Part shown: piece by piece, positions 32,675 through 39,511 of the stretch
How positions within the stretch are numbered: position 1 is the first letter of the stretch
How the letters are laid out: the number at the start of each line of letters is the position of its first letter
DNA from: Chitinophagaceae bacterium
Lineage (GTDB): Bacteria > Bacteroidota > Bacteroidia > Chitinophagales > Chitinophagaceae
Direction of reading: 5' to 3'
DNA length: 40,361 nt
NCBI GenBank assembly: GCA_020403425.1
Contig: JADBXR010000007.1
Location: 90,287 to 130,647, forward strand
Translations under genes and position numbers: made by a program
The notes under the pieces: generated by a model
The model's database searches: none
What the model was told of the DNA's origin: nothing
Seen by the model: only the letters and a program-made list of their open reading frames with translations

Positions 32675-33627
32675 TCGGCAAAATCATACTCGGAAAATCC
32701 TTTCGTGGCTGTATCGGCTATGTGCTTGAAAACAAGCAGGACGTTGTGCTAAAATGCGGCCCCGTTAATCGTGCAGAACTGATCAGTTTCAACCAGTGTT
32801 TTGGCGATAAAAAGGAGCTGATCAGGCAGTTCAATGATGTGCGTTTTTTGAACCCCAGATTGGCCAAACCGGTGATGCATGTAATCCTTAGCCTGGCACC
32901 CGGTGAAACACCGGGCAAAACCACCTTGATCACAATGGCAGAGGACTGTGCCAAAGAACTGGGATTTGACAAACATCAGTACCTGTCTGTAACACACAAT
33001 GATACTGATCACATGCACCTGCATATCGTGGTTAACCGGGTAGGATTTGATGGTAAGACTTTAAGTGACAGTAATAACTACAAAAAGATCGCCAATTGCT
33101 GCCGGAAAATGGAGCTGAAATACCACCTAAAACTGGTAGAAAGTCCCAAGCGGTTCCTGCCCAAAGAAAGACGCAATATCCCCCGGCTGGACAGCCGCAA
33201 AGAAGCCATGAAAACCGATCTGCGGATCAGTCTCTTGGAAAGTACCTCCTACGTGGAATTTGAAAGCCGGATGAAGCAAAAAGGCTATGAGGTAATTAAA
33301 GCCAGAGGTATTGCTTTTCGGGATAGCAAAAAGATGTATGCCAAGGGTAGTGAACTGGGGTATTCCCTGTCAAAAATTGAAAAGGTTTTACAACTGACGC
33401 TGATCCAAAAAAAATTGCAGATCCACCAGGATCTACGAAAAGAAAAAAGGTTGATCCCAGATCCCAAAATCAACCGTCCTGAAATGTCCAAAAGTAAGTT
33501 ACCCGACTATCTCCCTGATTTACCCAAAGCTCTTGAAATCTTACTGCGACCAGAGCATGAATTTGATTATACCCCACATGAATTATTGGAGAAAAAAAGA
33601 AAGAAAAACCAATCCCTTCATTTATAA
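32671..33627 (+). CDS. mobA: Relaxase/mobilization nuclease (MOBP-like)
   Basis: The 318-residue protein carries the relaxase/mobilization nuclease domain. Tyr17 in FRGCIGYVLENKQD is the likely nucleophile. The metal-binding His set is in LSVTHNDTDHMHLHIVVNR (His109, His114, His116, His118), the HxDxxHxHxxxN pattern of this group. The C-terminal part is basic and helical (KLQIHQDLRKEKRLIP, then KKRKKNQSLHL) and may bind the coupling protein or DNA. It would nick oriT, stay bound to the 5' end and lead the strand into a recipient through a helper conjugation system. At 318 residues it lacks any helicase or long C-terminal extension. It is coupled to mobC and followed by a coiled-coil membrane protein. 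Confidence 0.9.
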   Translation: MIGKIILGKSFRGCIGYVLENKQDVVLKCGPVNRAELISFNQCFGDKKELIRQFNDVRFLNPRLAKPVMHVILSLAPGETPGKTTLITMAEDCAKELGFDKHQYLSVTHNDTDHMHLHIVVNRVGFDGKTLSDSNNYKKIANCCRKMELKYHLKLVESPKRFLPKERRNIPRLDSRKEAMKTDLRISLLESTSYVEFESRMKQKGYEVIKARGIAFRDSKKMYAKGSELGYSLSKIEKVLQLTLIQKKLQIHQDLRKEKRLIPDPKINRPEMSKSKLPDYLPDLPKALEILLRPEHEFDYTPHELLEKKRKKNQSLHL

Positions 33628-33636
33628 AATAGTCCC

Positions 33637-34101
33637 ATGGAAAACGAGATCATTGAAACCGTGTTAACGGAAGTGCTGGAAGAGCAGAAGCAAAGCAACC
33701 AATTGGCCCAAAAGAATGTCCAGTTTTTAGAAGAACAGGTGCTGATTCTAAAGCGAATGGAAGAAAAATCTGCCAGGCAAAATGAGGAACTGAAGACGTT
33801 TTTGTTGCAGAAAATGGAGGCGTTTTCTGCGCAGGTAGAAAGCCATGCAAAGCCCGTTAGAAGAGAGTTCCGGATCCTGCTGTTCCCGGAGCATGGAACA
33901 ACCGAGTATTATAAGGTGGTTTTCGGCCGTATCCTGTTCTGGCTGGTTATGCTTTGTATTGCCAAATTTGCCTACCTACTGGGGGACAAATGGATTACAC
34001 AAGAATATGAAAACAATAAGTACCAGAAAGCCTGGGAAACCCTTTATGAACAACAGTCTAAAGCCAATCAAAAAATGATGCAGAAATATCTTACCGAATG
34101 A
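33637..34101 (+). CDS. Coiled-coil single-TM protein in the mobilization operon
   Basis: The 154-residue protein has an N-terminal coiled coil (VLEEQKQSNQLAQKNVQFLE, then LKRMEEKSARQNEELKTFLL), a middle stretch ending in FPEHGTTEYYKVVF, one hydrophobic helix (ILFWLVMLCIAKFAYLL, about residues 108-124) and a charged helical tail. It starts nine bases after the relaxase stop and is clearly in the same operon. Bacteroidetes mobilization operons often have such a third protein of unknown function; it might anchor the relaxosome at the membrane or link it to a coupling protein. I cannot assign a family. It converges on the HEPN gene with a 29-base gap. Confidence 0.7.
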   Translation: MENEIIETVLTEVLEEQKQSNQLAQKNVQFLEEQVLILKRMEEKSARQNEELKTFLLQKMEAFSAQVESHAKPVRREFRILLFPEHGTTEYYKVVFGRILFWLVMLCIAKFAYLLGDKWITQEYENNKYQKAWETLYEQQSKANQKMMQKYLTE

Positions 34102-34130
34102 AAGATCGGTATTTCTTGATGCGAGTGTGG

Positions 34131-34985
34131 TTAGAGTTTTTGTTTTACTGCCTCAGCTGATTCTGTCAATATTTTCCGCAGTTCGCTGCCCCTTCCCAGC
34201 ATGTCCCGTAAATCCGCTTCTGGCATGGCATAATCCTCCCTGTAGCGGCTGTCGATATAGGCTTTTTGCAGCAGGCTTACCAGCCGTTTTTCCGGTTCAT
34301 TGTTTTTGGGGAAGATCTCGTTAACCCGGTGGGTAACCATGCCCGCGTATCTCAGGAGCCGCTCAATATTATGTGTGCAGCAGTAGTAGCCGGTGGCTAT
34401 TTTTAGCAGGGTACTCAGTGCCTGCTCCGCCGCCTGATGCAGCATGAATGCTGCCATCCGGTTTTCTTTACGCAGACAGAATAGTTCTGCCCCCGCCAAA
34501 AACGCATCGACCCGTTTTAGTCCTTCCTTATGAGTCAACTCGGTTCTCTTTTGTTCTGCCACCTCATCTATTGTTCCCAGGTTGCCCTGGAATCCGGCAT
34601 CTTTTTGCAGGAGTAAGGGTGCGCAAGTATGCACCCGCAGAGCAAATGTATGGCCATCCTGTAACCAACTATCGAACTGTTTGGTACTCAGTACGATTGC
34701 GGTTATAGGCAGGATCTTCGCACAATGTTGCTCGATCTGATCCTGCAATTGTACTAAGCGGGTGGTGTTTGTATCAGGCAACAGGATGAGGCAATAGCAA
34801 TCTGCCACGTATTGCAGCGAAGGTGCCAGTTGATGGAACAGGCTCTCCGTTCTTCTCCTATACAAGGATCCTCCCAATAGATAAATCCTGTCCACTTCAA
34901 CCAGTTCTCCGATCAGGTCTACAATCCTATTGCCTGTATGCTGAAAGCTGTCAAAAGCCGCCTGGTAGATCGTAAAAGGCCTCAT
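34131..34985 (-). CDS. HEPN-domain protein with N-terminal nucleotidyltransferase-like part
   Basis: The 284-residue protein has two parts. The N-terminal ~130 residues resemble a degenerate nucleotidyltransferase of the MNT type (IYLLGGSLYRRRTESLF holds a GGS; the expected catalytic Asp pair is not seen). The C-terminal ~125 residues are a HEPN domain: MAAFMLHQAAEQALSTLLK, CTHNIERLLRYAGM, then KAYIDSRYREDYAM. Arg176 and His183 form an R-x6-H, inside the R-x4-6-H rule for HEPN RNases. HEPN proteins include RNase toxins and defence effectors, often paired with nucleotidyltransferase antitoxins, which here would be fused. Its ATG overlaps the stop of the SWIM gene by four bases. Function is inferred; an adaptor without RNase activity is possible. 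Confidence 0.75.
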   Translation of the reverse strand: MRPFTIYQAAFDSFQHTGNRIVDLIGELVEVDRIYLLGGSLYRRRTESLFHQLAPSLQYVADCYCLILLPDTNTTRLVQLQDQIEQHCAKILPITAIVLSTKQFDSWLQDGHTFALRVHTCAPLLLQKDAGFQGNLGTIDEVAEQKRTELTHKEGLKRVDAFLAGAELFCLRKENRMAAFMLHQAAEQALSTLLKIATGYYCCTHNIERLLRYAGMVTHRVNEIFPKNNEPEKRLVSLLQKAYIDSRYREDYAMPEADLRDMLGRGSELRKILTESAEAVKQKL

Positions 34986-36274
34986 GGCTTGCTGATTTTG
35001 TAGGTGGTTACAGTGTAATGCTCTCGAACAGGGGCAAGGATGGTTTGCTCAAATGCCGCGAAATGCTCTTTAAAAACCGTGATCACTCCATCCAGTTGAT
35101 CCATCCACTGCAGGATGGCAGCATCACGCAAAGACCCGAGTAAATAGAGTGTATTCCTGTGTGAAACAAAGAAACTGGTATCAGCTTCGTATTCCTCAAT
35201 TGCCTCTCCATTAATCCATATCTCCGGTCTGAACTGATAGTACACATCCTTGTCCGTTAAACTGAAGGTTACCACCGGAACATCGGTAGATACGGCAATC
35301 CGTGCAGCACTATTTTTGGAGGGCTTGTTCTTCTTTAACTGTTCCAGTCGGCCCAGAAAATAGGCGTAAACAAATGTTTGCTGGGATAATTGGTTGATCA
35401 GGTCTCGCCAGAGGTTCAGTATCTCGATCCATGTATGGGTTTGACACTGGAGCAATCCCTCTTTAATGAGCTTGCCCGGTAAAGCTTCGGCCAGTTGCCA
35501 GTGGGCAAAACAGGTTTTATTCAATTCCTGCTGGGCTACCGATAACAAGCCATCATATGGCTTTTGCAAAACACTTAGAAAATCGTGAAAATGTTTAATC
35601 TCCGTTTGCGCCTTATTCAATCGACCGGAACAGGGAACCACAAAGGGCTGAAACCTGTTGTAGTAAGGAACAATTAATAGGTAACAAATGGCATCTTCCC
35701 CTGGCTTTTTATCTTCTTGGGCTATGAATGGTTTTGTCGATTTTGGACCATCTGCTGGGAGATTTAGCATGGCTGGCAGGTCCGTTACCACGATCCGGTT
35801 ATCCAACCAGAAAACGGTCTGCAATTCAGCCCTTACCGAAACATCCAGCCCAGCACTGGACTCCCTTTTATCAAAGCAGAACCTATGTTTAAACGCCAGC
35901 TCCATAGCTCCATCCGGCAATAACTTTTTAAAATAACACTCTCCCAACGTTCCGATTAGGGTTCGTAAAGCACCATAAATATGATCACAATAGGGGTTAC
36001 TGTTGTCTGAACAGTTGCAGGTAACCTGTAATCCATCCAGTTTCATGGTCAGTGAAAGCAGATAGGACTCCTGTTTACAGATATTGCGTAAATGCAACTG
36101 TCCATCCTGATAGGAAATAAACTGTAAACTGGCAGGACACCAAGTGAGGGGTAAACCGGCTTTGTGGCCCGTCTGTTCCCGCAGTTCGTCCATTGTTAGC
36201 TGGTACTGATCGTCCCGTAAGTGGATGATAGAGGGTTGCCGGGTTGGCTCCTCAATTTTGGTACTGGTTTTCAT
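34982..36274 (-). CDS. SWIM zinc-finger protein of unknown function
   Basis: From the ATG at 36272-36274 the protein has 430 residues; a TTG at 36305-36307 in the same frame is less likely. A SWIM finger stands near the N-terminus: LQVTCNCSDNSNPYCDHIYG gives Cys86, Cys88, Cys96 and His98, the CxCx7CxH pattern. SWIM fingers bind DNA or proteins and in bacteria often precede SNF2 helicases, but no helicase follows here. The rest is soluble and mixed (for example FVVPCSGRLNKAQTEIKHF, and RPEIWINGEAIEEYEAD) and I do not recognise it. The stop overlaps the HEPN start by four bases, so both are co-translated. The promoter region faces the divergent XRE gene and holds three TACCGG sites. Confidence 0.65.
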   Translation of the reverse strand: MKTSTKIEEPTRQPSIIHLRDDQYQLTMDELREQTGHKAGLPLTWCPASLQFISYQDGQLHLRNICKQESYLLSLTMKLDGLQVTCNCSDNSNPYCDHIYGALRTLIGTLGECYFKKLLPDGAMELAFKHRFCFDKRESSAGLDVSVRAELQTVFWLDNRIVVTDLPAMLNLPADGPKSTKPFIAQEDKKPGEDAICYLLIVPYYNRFQPFVVPCSGRLNKAQTEIKHFHDFLSVLQKPYDGLLSVAQQELNKTCFAHWQLAEALPGKLIKEGLLQCQTHTWIEILNLWRDLINQLSQQTFVYAYFLGRLEQLKKNKPSKNSAARIAVSTDVPVVTFSLTDKDVYYQFRPEIWINGEAIEEYEADTSFFVSHRNTLYLLGSLRDAAILQWMDQLDGVITVFKEHFAAFEQTILAPVREHYTVTTYKISKP

Positions 36275-36311
36275 ACCCTTAGATTTATAGGGCTGAAATT
36301 CCAACAAGTAA

Positions 36312-36382
36312 TACCGGTAAACTATACCAGAAAGCAGTAAATTACCGGGAACAAAGGCCTTAGATCAGGTATTTTACCGGTC
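36312..36382. promoter_or_regulatory. Three phased TACCGG operator-like sites
   Basis: Cores lie at 36312-36319 (TACCGGTA, a perfect palindrome), 36343-36350 (TACCGGGA) and 36375-36382 (TACCGGTC). They are 31 and 32 bases apart, about three helical turns each. A weaker TACCAG is at 36325. They fill the gap between the SWIM-HEPN operon and the XRE gene, and the third lies within the XRE promoter spacer. This fits co-operative autorepression. Confidence 0.6.
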
Positions 36383-36402
36383 TGATAATTTCAATATATT
36401 TG
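36372..36402 (+). promoter_or_regulatory. Promoter of the XRE regulator gene
   Basis: TTTT (36372-36375), a 19-base spacer and TATATTTG (36395-36402) fit the Bacteroidetes pattern with one mismatch in the upstream box. The third TACCGG site overlaps it, so a bound regulator would block it. Confidence 0.55.
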
Positions 36403-36424
36403 TATAAAGACTAATCTATCTACT

Positions 36425-36811
36425 ATGGAAAAGACAATACACCAGGGTCGAAACGTAAAACGCTTCCGTGAAATGCTGGGTATCAAACAGGAGGGACTGG
36501 CCCTTGAACTGGGCGAGGACTGGAACCAGCGGAAAATTTCCCTGCTCGAGCAAAAAGAAGTGATAGAAGATGAATTACTGGCCGAAGTGGCTAAGGTCTT
36601 GAAAGTACCGGTGGAGGCGATTAAGAATTTTGATGAAGAGGCGGCAATTAGTATTGTGTCGAACAGTTTTCATGATGAATCAGTAGCATACGTTGAGAAT
36701 TACAAATGCAACTTCAATCCCATCGATAAAATAGTGGAATTGTATGAGGCGTTGGTAAAAAGCGAAAAAGAAAAGGTTGAATTGTTACAAAATTTGTTGA
36801 ATAAAAAATAA
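36425..36811 (+). CDS. XRE-family HTH regulator
   Basis: The 128-residue protein carries an HTH_3 (XRE) domain in the first ~65 residues: NVKRFREMLGIKQEGLALEL, then WNQRKISLLEQKEVIEDELL, then EVAKVLKVPVEAIKNFDEE. The C-terminal part is helical (IDKIVELYEALVKSEKEKVE) and could dimerise. Very similar small regulators are common in Bacteroidetes mobile and chromosomal islands. It is divergent from the SWIM-HEPN operon and shares with it the array of TACCGG sites, so it probably represses both itself and that operon, as antitoxin-like and defence regulators do. The target is inferred from position. Confidence 0.88.
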   Translation: MEKTIHQGRNVKRFREMLGIKQEGLALELGEDWNQRKISLLEQKEVIEDELLAEVAKVLKVPVEAIKNFDEEAAISIVSNSFHDESVAYVENYKCNFNPIDKIVELYEALVKSEKEKVELLQNLLNKK

Positions 36812-37014
36812 TCCACTGAAGTATCCGGATCATTCGCAAAGAGATTTAATCTTTTACCCTTCTTAGGAGAATATTTTTATAGGAACGAAATAATTGTAGG
36901 AAACTAAATAAAATATTATACGCAGGTTTTGCACGCCAAGCCAGCCAAAATGGTTGAATTGGTACAATCAGAATAGTGCGTATAACTTAGTTAATGGCAA
37001 GGCTATCACGACAC
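36812..37014. repeat. Gene-free spacer with a 9-bp inverted repeat
   Basis: TTATACGCA (36916-36924) and its exact reverse complement TGCGTATAA (36977-36985) flank 52 bases that can fold partly (TTTTGC with GCCAAAA). The layout resembles a folded recombination site or a dispersed repeat. I see no integron-type core sequence. No gene is seen here. Confidence 0.45.
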
Positions 37015-37042
37015 AACCCGACAGATAAATCGGGTTCTTTTT
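37015..37042 (+). terminator. Rho-independent terminator before the arsR-merTP module
   Basis: AACCCGA (37015-37021) and TCGGGTT (37030-37036) pair over an eight-base loop and are followed by C and five T. It isolates the mercury-type module from the XRE gene. Confidence 0.75.
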
Positions 37043-37061
37043 GATGTTTTGTATTTTAGTA

Positions 37062-37092
37062 ATTGCTTAAATAAGCAAATTGACTAATTTTG
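37062..37092 (+). promoter_or_regulatory. Promoter with embedded ArsR operator, near-leaderless start
   Basis: ATTG (37062-37065), a 19-base spacer and TAATTTTG (37085-37092) form the promoter. TTGCTTA-AA-TAAGCAA (37063-37078) is a perfect seven-base inverted repeat across the spacer, the usual ArsR/SmtB site style. The ATG at 37097 is five bases after the box, so the mRNA would start on or next to it. Confidence 0.65.
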
Positions 37093-37096
37093 CATT

Positions 37097-37471
37097 ATGG
37101 ACAATATTTCATGCATAAGACAACAAGCGGACATTAAACAAATAAACCGCTGTAAAGACCGAGTTTCAGAACTCAACGGATCATTTGACTATTTATCGAA
37201 CGGACTTGAATTAGCAGGAAACAACGTAAGATTAAAAATTCTCTTTCTGCTCTATGAAGAAAAACGACTTTGTGTTTGTGATATAAGCGACATTCTTGAC
37301 ATGACAATTTCAGCAGTTTCACAACACTTGCGAAAACTAAAGGACCGAAAACTTATTGAAACAGAACGAGAAGCACAAACCATTTTTTACTCATTGACAA
37401 AAGAGTATGAAAAAATGCTGAAACCGTTTTTCAAAATACTTGACGAAAACAAAATTTTGGAAACAATATGA
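37097..37471 (+). CDS. ArsR/SmtB family metal-sensing repressor
   Basis: The 124-residue protein is a winged-helix ArsR/SmtB repressor. The core is LAGNNVRLKILFLLYEEKRL, then CVCDISDILDMTISAVSQHL, RKLKDRKLIETEREAQ and FYSLTKEY. The CVC motif (Cys59, Cys61) at the sensing helix corresponds to the metal-binding ELCVCDL of ArsR proteins; further Cys6 and Cys19 near the N-terminus may add ligands. Metal binding would release it from the palindrome in its own promoter. The stop overlaps the merTP start by four bases, so repressor and transporter are coupled. It stands in place of the MerR protein that more commonly runs mercury operons. The exact metal is inferred from neighbours. Confidence 0.9.
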   Translation: MDNISCIRQQADIKQINRCKDRVSELNGSFDYLSNGLELAGNNVRLKILFLLYEEKRLCVCDISDILDMTISAVSQHLRKLKDRKLIETEREAQTIFYSLTKEYEKMLKPFFKILDENKILETI

Positions 37472-38067
37472 AAACAGACAACAAACTTATCGGAGCAGGA
37501 GTTTTGACAGCAATTGCAGCATCATTGTGTTGTATTACGCCAGTCTTGGCTTTAATTACGGGAACAAGTGGACTTGTCTCAACTTTCTCTTGGTTTGAAC
37601 CTTACCGACCTTATTTTATCAGTTTGACAATTTTGGTTCTTGGTTTTGCTTGGTATCAAAAGTTAAAACATAAAACGCAAATTGACTGCAATTGTGCAAC
37701 AGAAGAAAAACCAAAATTCATTCAGTCAAAAATGTTTTTAGGGATTGTAACAGCATTTGCAATCGTTATGCTTGCCTTTCCATTCTACTCAAGCATTTTC
37801 TACCCAAAGACAGAAAGGCAAATCATAGTAGTGGACAAATCCAAAATTCAAAAAGTAGAATTTACGATTAGCGGAATGACTTGCGCAAGTTGTGGCGAAC
37901 AGGTAAATCACGAAGTAAATAAATTGACAGGAATAATAAGTTCAAATGCTTCTTACGAAAATGGAAACGCAATCGTAGAATTTGACAACTCAAAAACAAA
38001 TATTTCTGAAATCGAAAAAGCAATAAACTCAACAGGATATTCTGTAACCGACAAAAAAGAAAATTAA
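37468..38067 (+). CDS. merTP: MerTP, mercuric transporter fused to a MerP-like domain
   Basis: The 199-residue protein joins a MerT membrane part to a MerP-like heavy-metal domain. Membrane part: ASLCCITPVLALITG with the Cys pair 21-22, a second helix (YFISLTILVLGFAWYQ), a CNC loop (Cys74, Cys76) and a third helix (LGIVTAFAIVMLAFPFY). Then the soluble domain with GMTCASC (Cys139, Cys142) at about residues 125-195. MerT/MerP take up Hg2+ and hand it to the reductase MerA; no MerA is seen in the window. It overlaps the repressor gene by four bases. The domain faces the periplasm if the topology matches MerT with a C-terminal extension. Confidence 0.9.
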   Translation: MKTDNKLIGAGVLTAIAASLCCITPVLALITGTSGLVSTFSWFEPYRPYFISLTILVLGFAWYQKLKHKTQIDCNCATEEKPKFIQSKMFLGIVTAFAIVMLAFPFYSSIFYPKTERQIIVVDKSKIQKVEFTISGMTCASCGEQVNHEVNKLTGIISSNASYENGNAIVEFDNSKTNISEIEKAINSTGYSVTDKKEN

Positions 38068-38068
38068 A

Positions 38069-38275
38069 ATGGAAATCAAATTGCAATCAACAATAACTTG
38101 CCCCTACTGCGGACACAAGAAAGAAGAAACAATGCCGACAGACGCTTGCCAATATTTTTACGAATGTGAAAACTGCAAACAAGTTCTTAAACCAAAACAA
38201 GGCGACTGTTGTGTTTATTGCAGTTACGCAACAGTTAAATGCCCACCAATTCAATTAGGAGTTAAATGTTGCTAA
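38069..38275 (+). CDS. GDCCVxC-domain small protein
   Basis: The 68-residue protein holds ten Cys: CPYC (11, 14), Cys27, ECENC (33, 36), GDCCVYC (47, 48, 51), Cys58 and a terminal CC (67, 68). It fits the GDCCVxC family, small proteins of unknown function that occur next to MerT or other metal genes in many bacteria; some members are selenoproteins. It starts two bases after the merTP stop, so it is in the same operon. It most likely binds or hands over a soft metal such as mercury in the cytoplasm. No signal peptide is visible. Confidence 0.88.
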   Translation: MEIKLQSTITCPYCGHKKEETMPTDACQYFYECENCKQVLKPKQGDCCVYCSYATVKCPPIQLGVKCC

Positions 38276-38315
38276 ATTGATGATAGATAGAACGACCTGA
38301 GCGAAGAAAATAAAT

Positions 38316-39113
38316 ATGCAGAAAACGACATTTAAAATATCCAAAATGGACTGCCCATCCGAAGAACAAATGATACGGATGAAACTTGTCGACTTGACAA
38401 ACATCAACTCGTTGGACTTTGATATACCTAATAGACAATTGACAGTTTTCCATACTGACAACCACGACCAAATTTTTAAACGACTTGACAACTTGAAGTT
38501 TGACACTTCACTTATAGACAGTGTTTTAGCAGACAATTACACATCAGCAACCGACAACACCGCCAAAGAAAGAAAATTGCTTTGGCAAGTTTTAGCCATT
38601 AATTTTTTCTTTTTTGTCCTTGAACTTACAACAGGTTTTATTTCAAACTCAATGGGACTTGTTGCCGACAGTTTAGATATGCTTGCCGACAGCATTGTTT
38701 ATGGACTCGCACTTTTTGCAGTTGGCGGAGCAATGACACGAAAAAAGAACATTGCAAAATCAGCAGGTTATTTCCAATTGACACTTACCGTTTTCGGATT
38801 CTTTGAAGTAATCAGACGATTTATTGGGACTGAAAACGATCCTGCATTTCAGACAATGGTAACTATTTCAATTCTTGCACTAATTGGTAACGGACTAAGT
38901 TTGTATTTGCTACAAAAGAGTAAAAGCAAGGAAGCACATATGCAAGCAAGTATGATTTTTACATCCAATGACATAATTGCAAATCTTGGAGTAATTGTAG
39001 CAGGCGGACTTGTTTACTTGACAAACTCAAAATATCCTGACCTTATTGTTGGGACAATTATGTTTTTCATTGTTGGACAAGGAGCTTTGAAAATTCTTAA
39101 TTTATCTAAATAA
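38316..39113 (+). CDS. Cation transporter with an HMA-like head and CDF-type membrane part
   Basis: The 265-residue protein starts with an HMA-like domain (residues ~1-75, motif KMDCPSEEQ with one Cys) and continues with six hydrophobic segments in a cation-diffusion-facilitator layout. The TM2 motif reads ADSLDMLADS (D-x-x-x-D) as in iron/zinc exporters such as YiiP. The matching TM5 site reads FTSNDIIANLG, where Phe takes the place of the usual His (H-x-x-x-D). The long C-terminal cytoplasmic domain of typical family members is absent. It lies in the merTP operon and may export the metal or serve uptake. Metal and direction are not known; the changed TM5 site makes normal Zn binding doubtful. 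Confidence 0.8.
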   Translation: MQKTTFKISKMDCPSEEQMIRMKLVDLTNINSLDFDIPNRQLTVFHTDNHDQIFKRLDNLKFDTSLIDSVLADNYTSATDNTAKERKLLWQVLAINFFFFVLELTTGFISNSMGLVADSLDMLADSIVYGLALFAVGGAMTRKKNIAKSAGYFQLTLTVFGFFEVIRRFIGTENDPAFQTMVTISILALIGNGLSLYLLQKSKSKEAHMQASMIFTSNDIIANLGVIVAGGLVYLTNSKYPDLIVGTIMFFIVGQGALKILNLSK

Positions 39114-39119
39114 CAGAGT

Positions 39120-39452
39120 ATGATTAATACAGAAAAGACATTATCGGAAGTAATAGAAGTCCTTAGAAGCAGAGGTTATACCGAGGACTTTAACCTTTTG
39201 GAAGAAAATATTTCTTACAAAAAAGGCGGTGAAAAAGTAAACTTACACGACATAGTGATTGATAAAATTTACCGTTTTACAGGGAGCAATGATTTGGAAG
39301 ATGAAGCTATTTTGTATGCAATGCGGAATTTGAAAGATGGCGCAAAAGGTGTTTTTGTAAATGGTTACGGCACATATTCCGACAACGGGGCAAATAACAT
39401 TATCAGACAAATAACCATTAACGAAGTTGACAACGATGATTGGGCAAAATAA
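39120..39452 (+). CDS. Conserved hypothetical protein (Bacteroidetes family)
   Basis: The 110-residue protein starts MINTEKTLSEVIEVLRSRGY, continues TEDFNLLEENISYKKGG and ends FVNGYGTYSDNGANNIIRQI. This matches a small family widespread in Bacteroidetes that is sometimes labelled phosphoribosylpyrophosphate synthetase without good reason, as it lacks the PRPP-binding loop. No signal peptide or membrane segment is visible. It follows the cation transporter by six bases and could be in the same operon by read-through. Its job is unknown; there is no metal-binding motif. Confidence 0.65.
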   Translation: MINTEKTLSEVIEVLRSRGYTEDFNLLEENISYKKGGEKVNLHDIVIDKIYRFTGSNDLEDEAILYAMRNLKDGAKGVFVNGYGTYSDNGANNIIRQITINEVDNDDWAK

Positions 39453-39511
39453 AGAGAGACAAAGAACCACTACTACTAACAAGGGGTTTGCGATATCGGG
39501 GATTCCGTGCA

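Noticed and set aside
34131..36274. SWIM protein as the N-terminal piece of a broken SNF2 helicase
   Set aside because: The frame is long, ends with a translational overlap to HEPN, and no helicase motifs lie in any nearby frame.
36916..36985. Integron attC site
   Set aside because: The inverted repeat lacks the GTTRRRY/RYYYAAC cores and no integron integrase is nearby.
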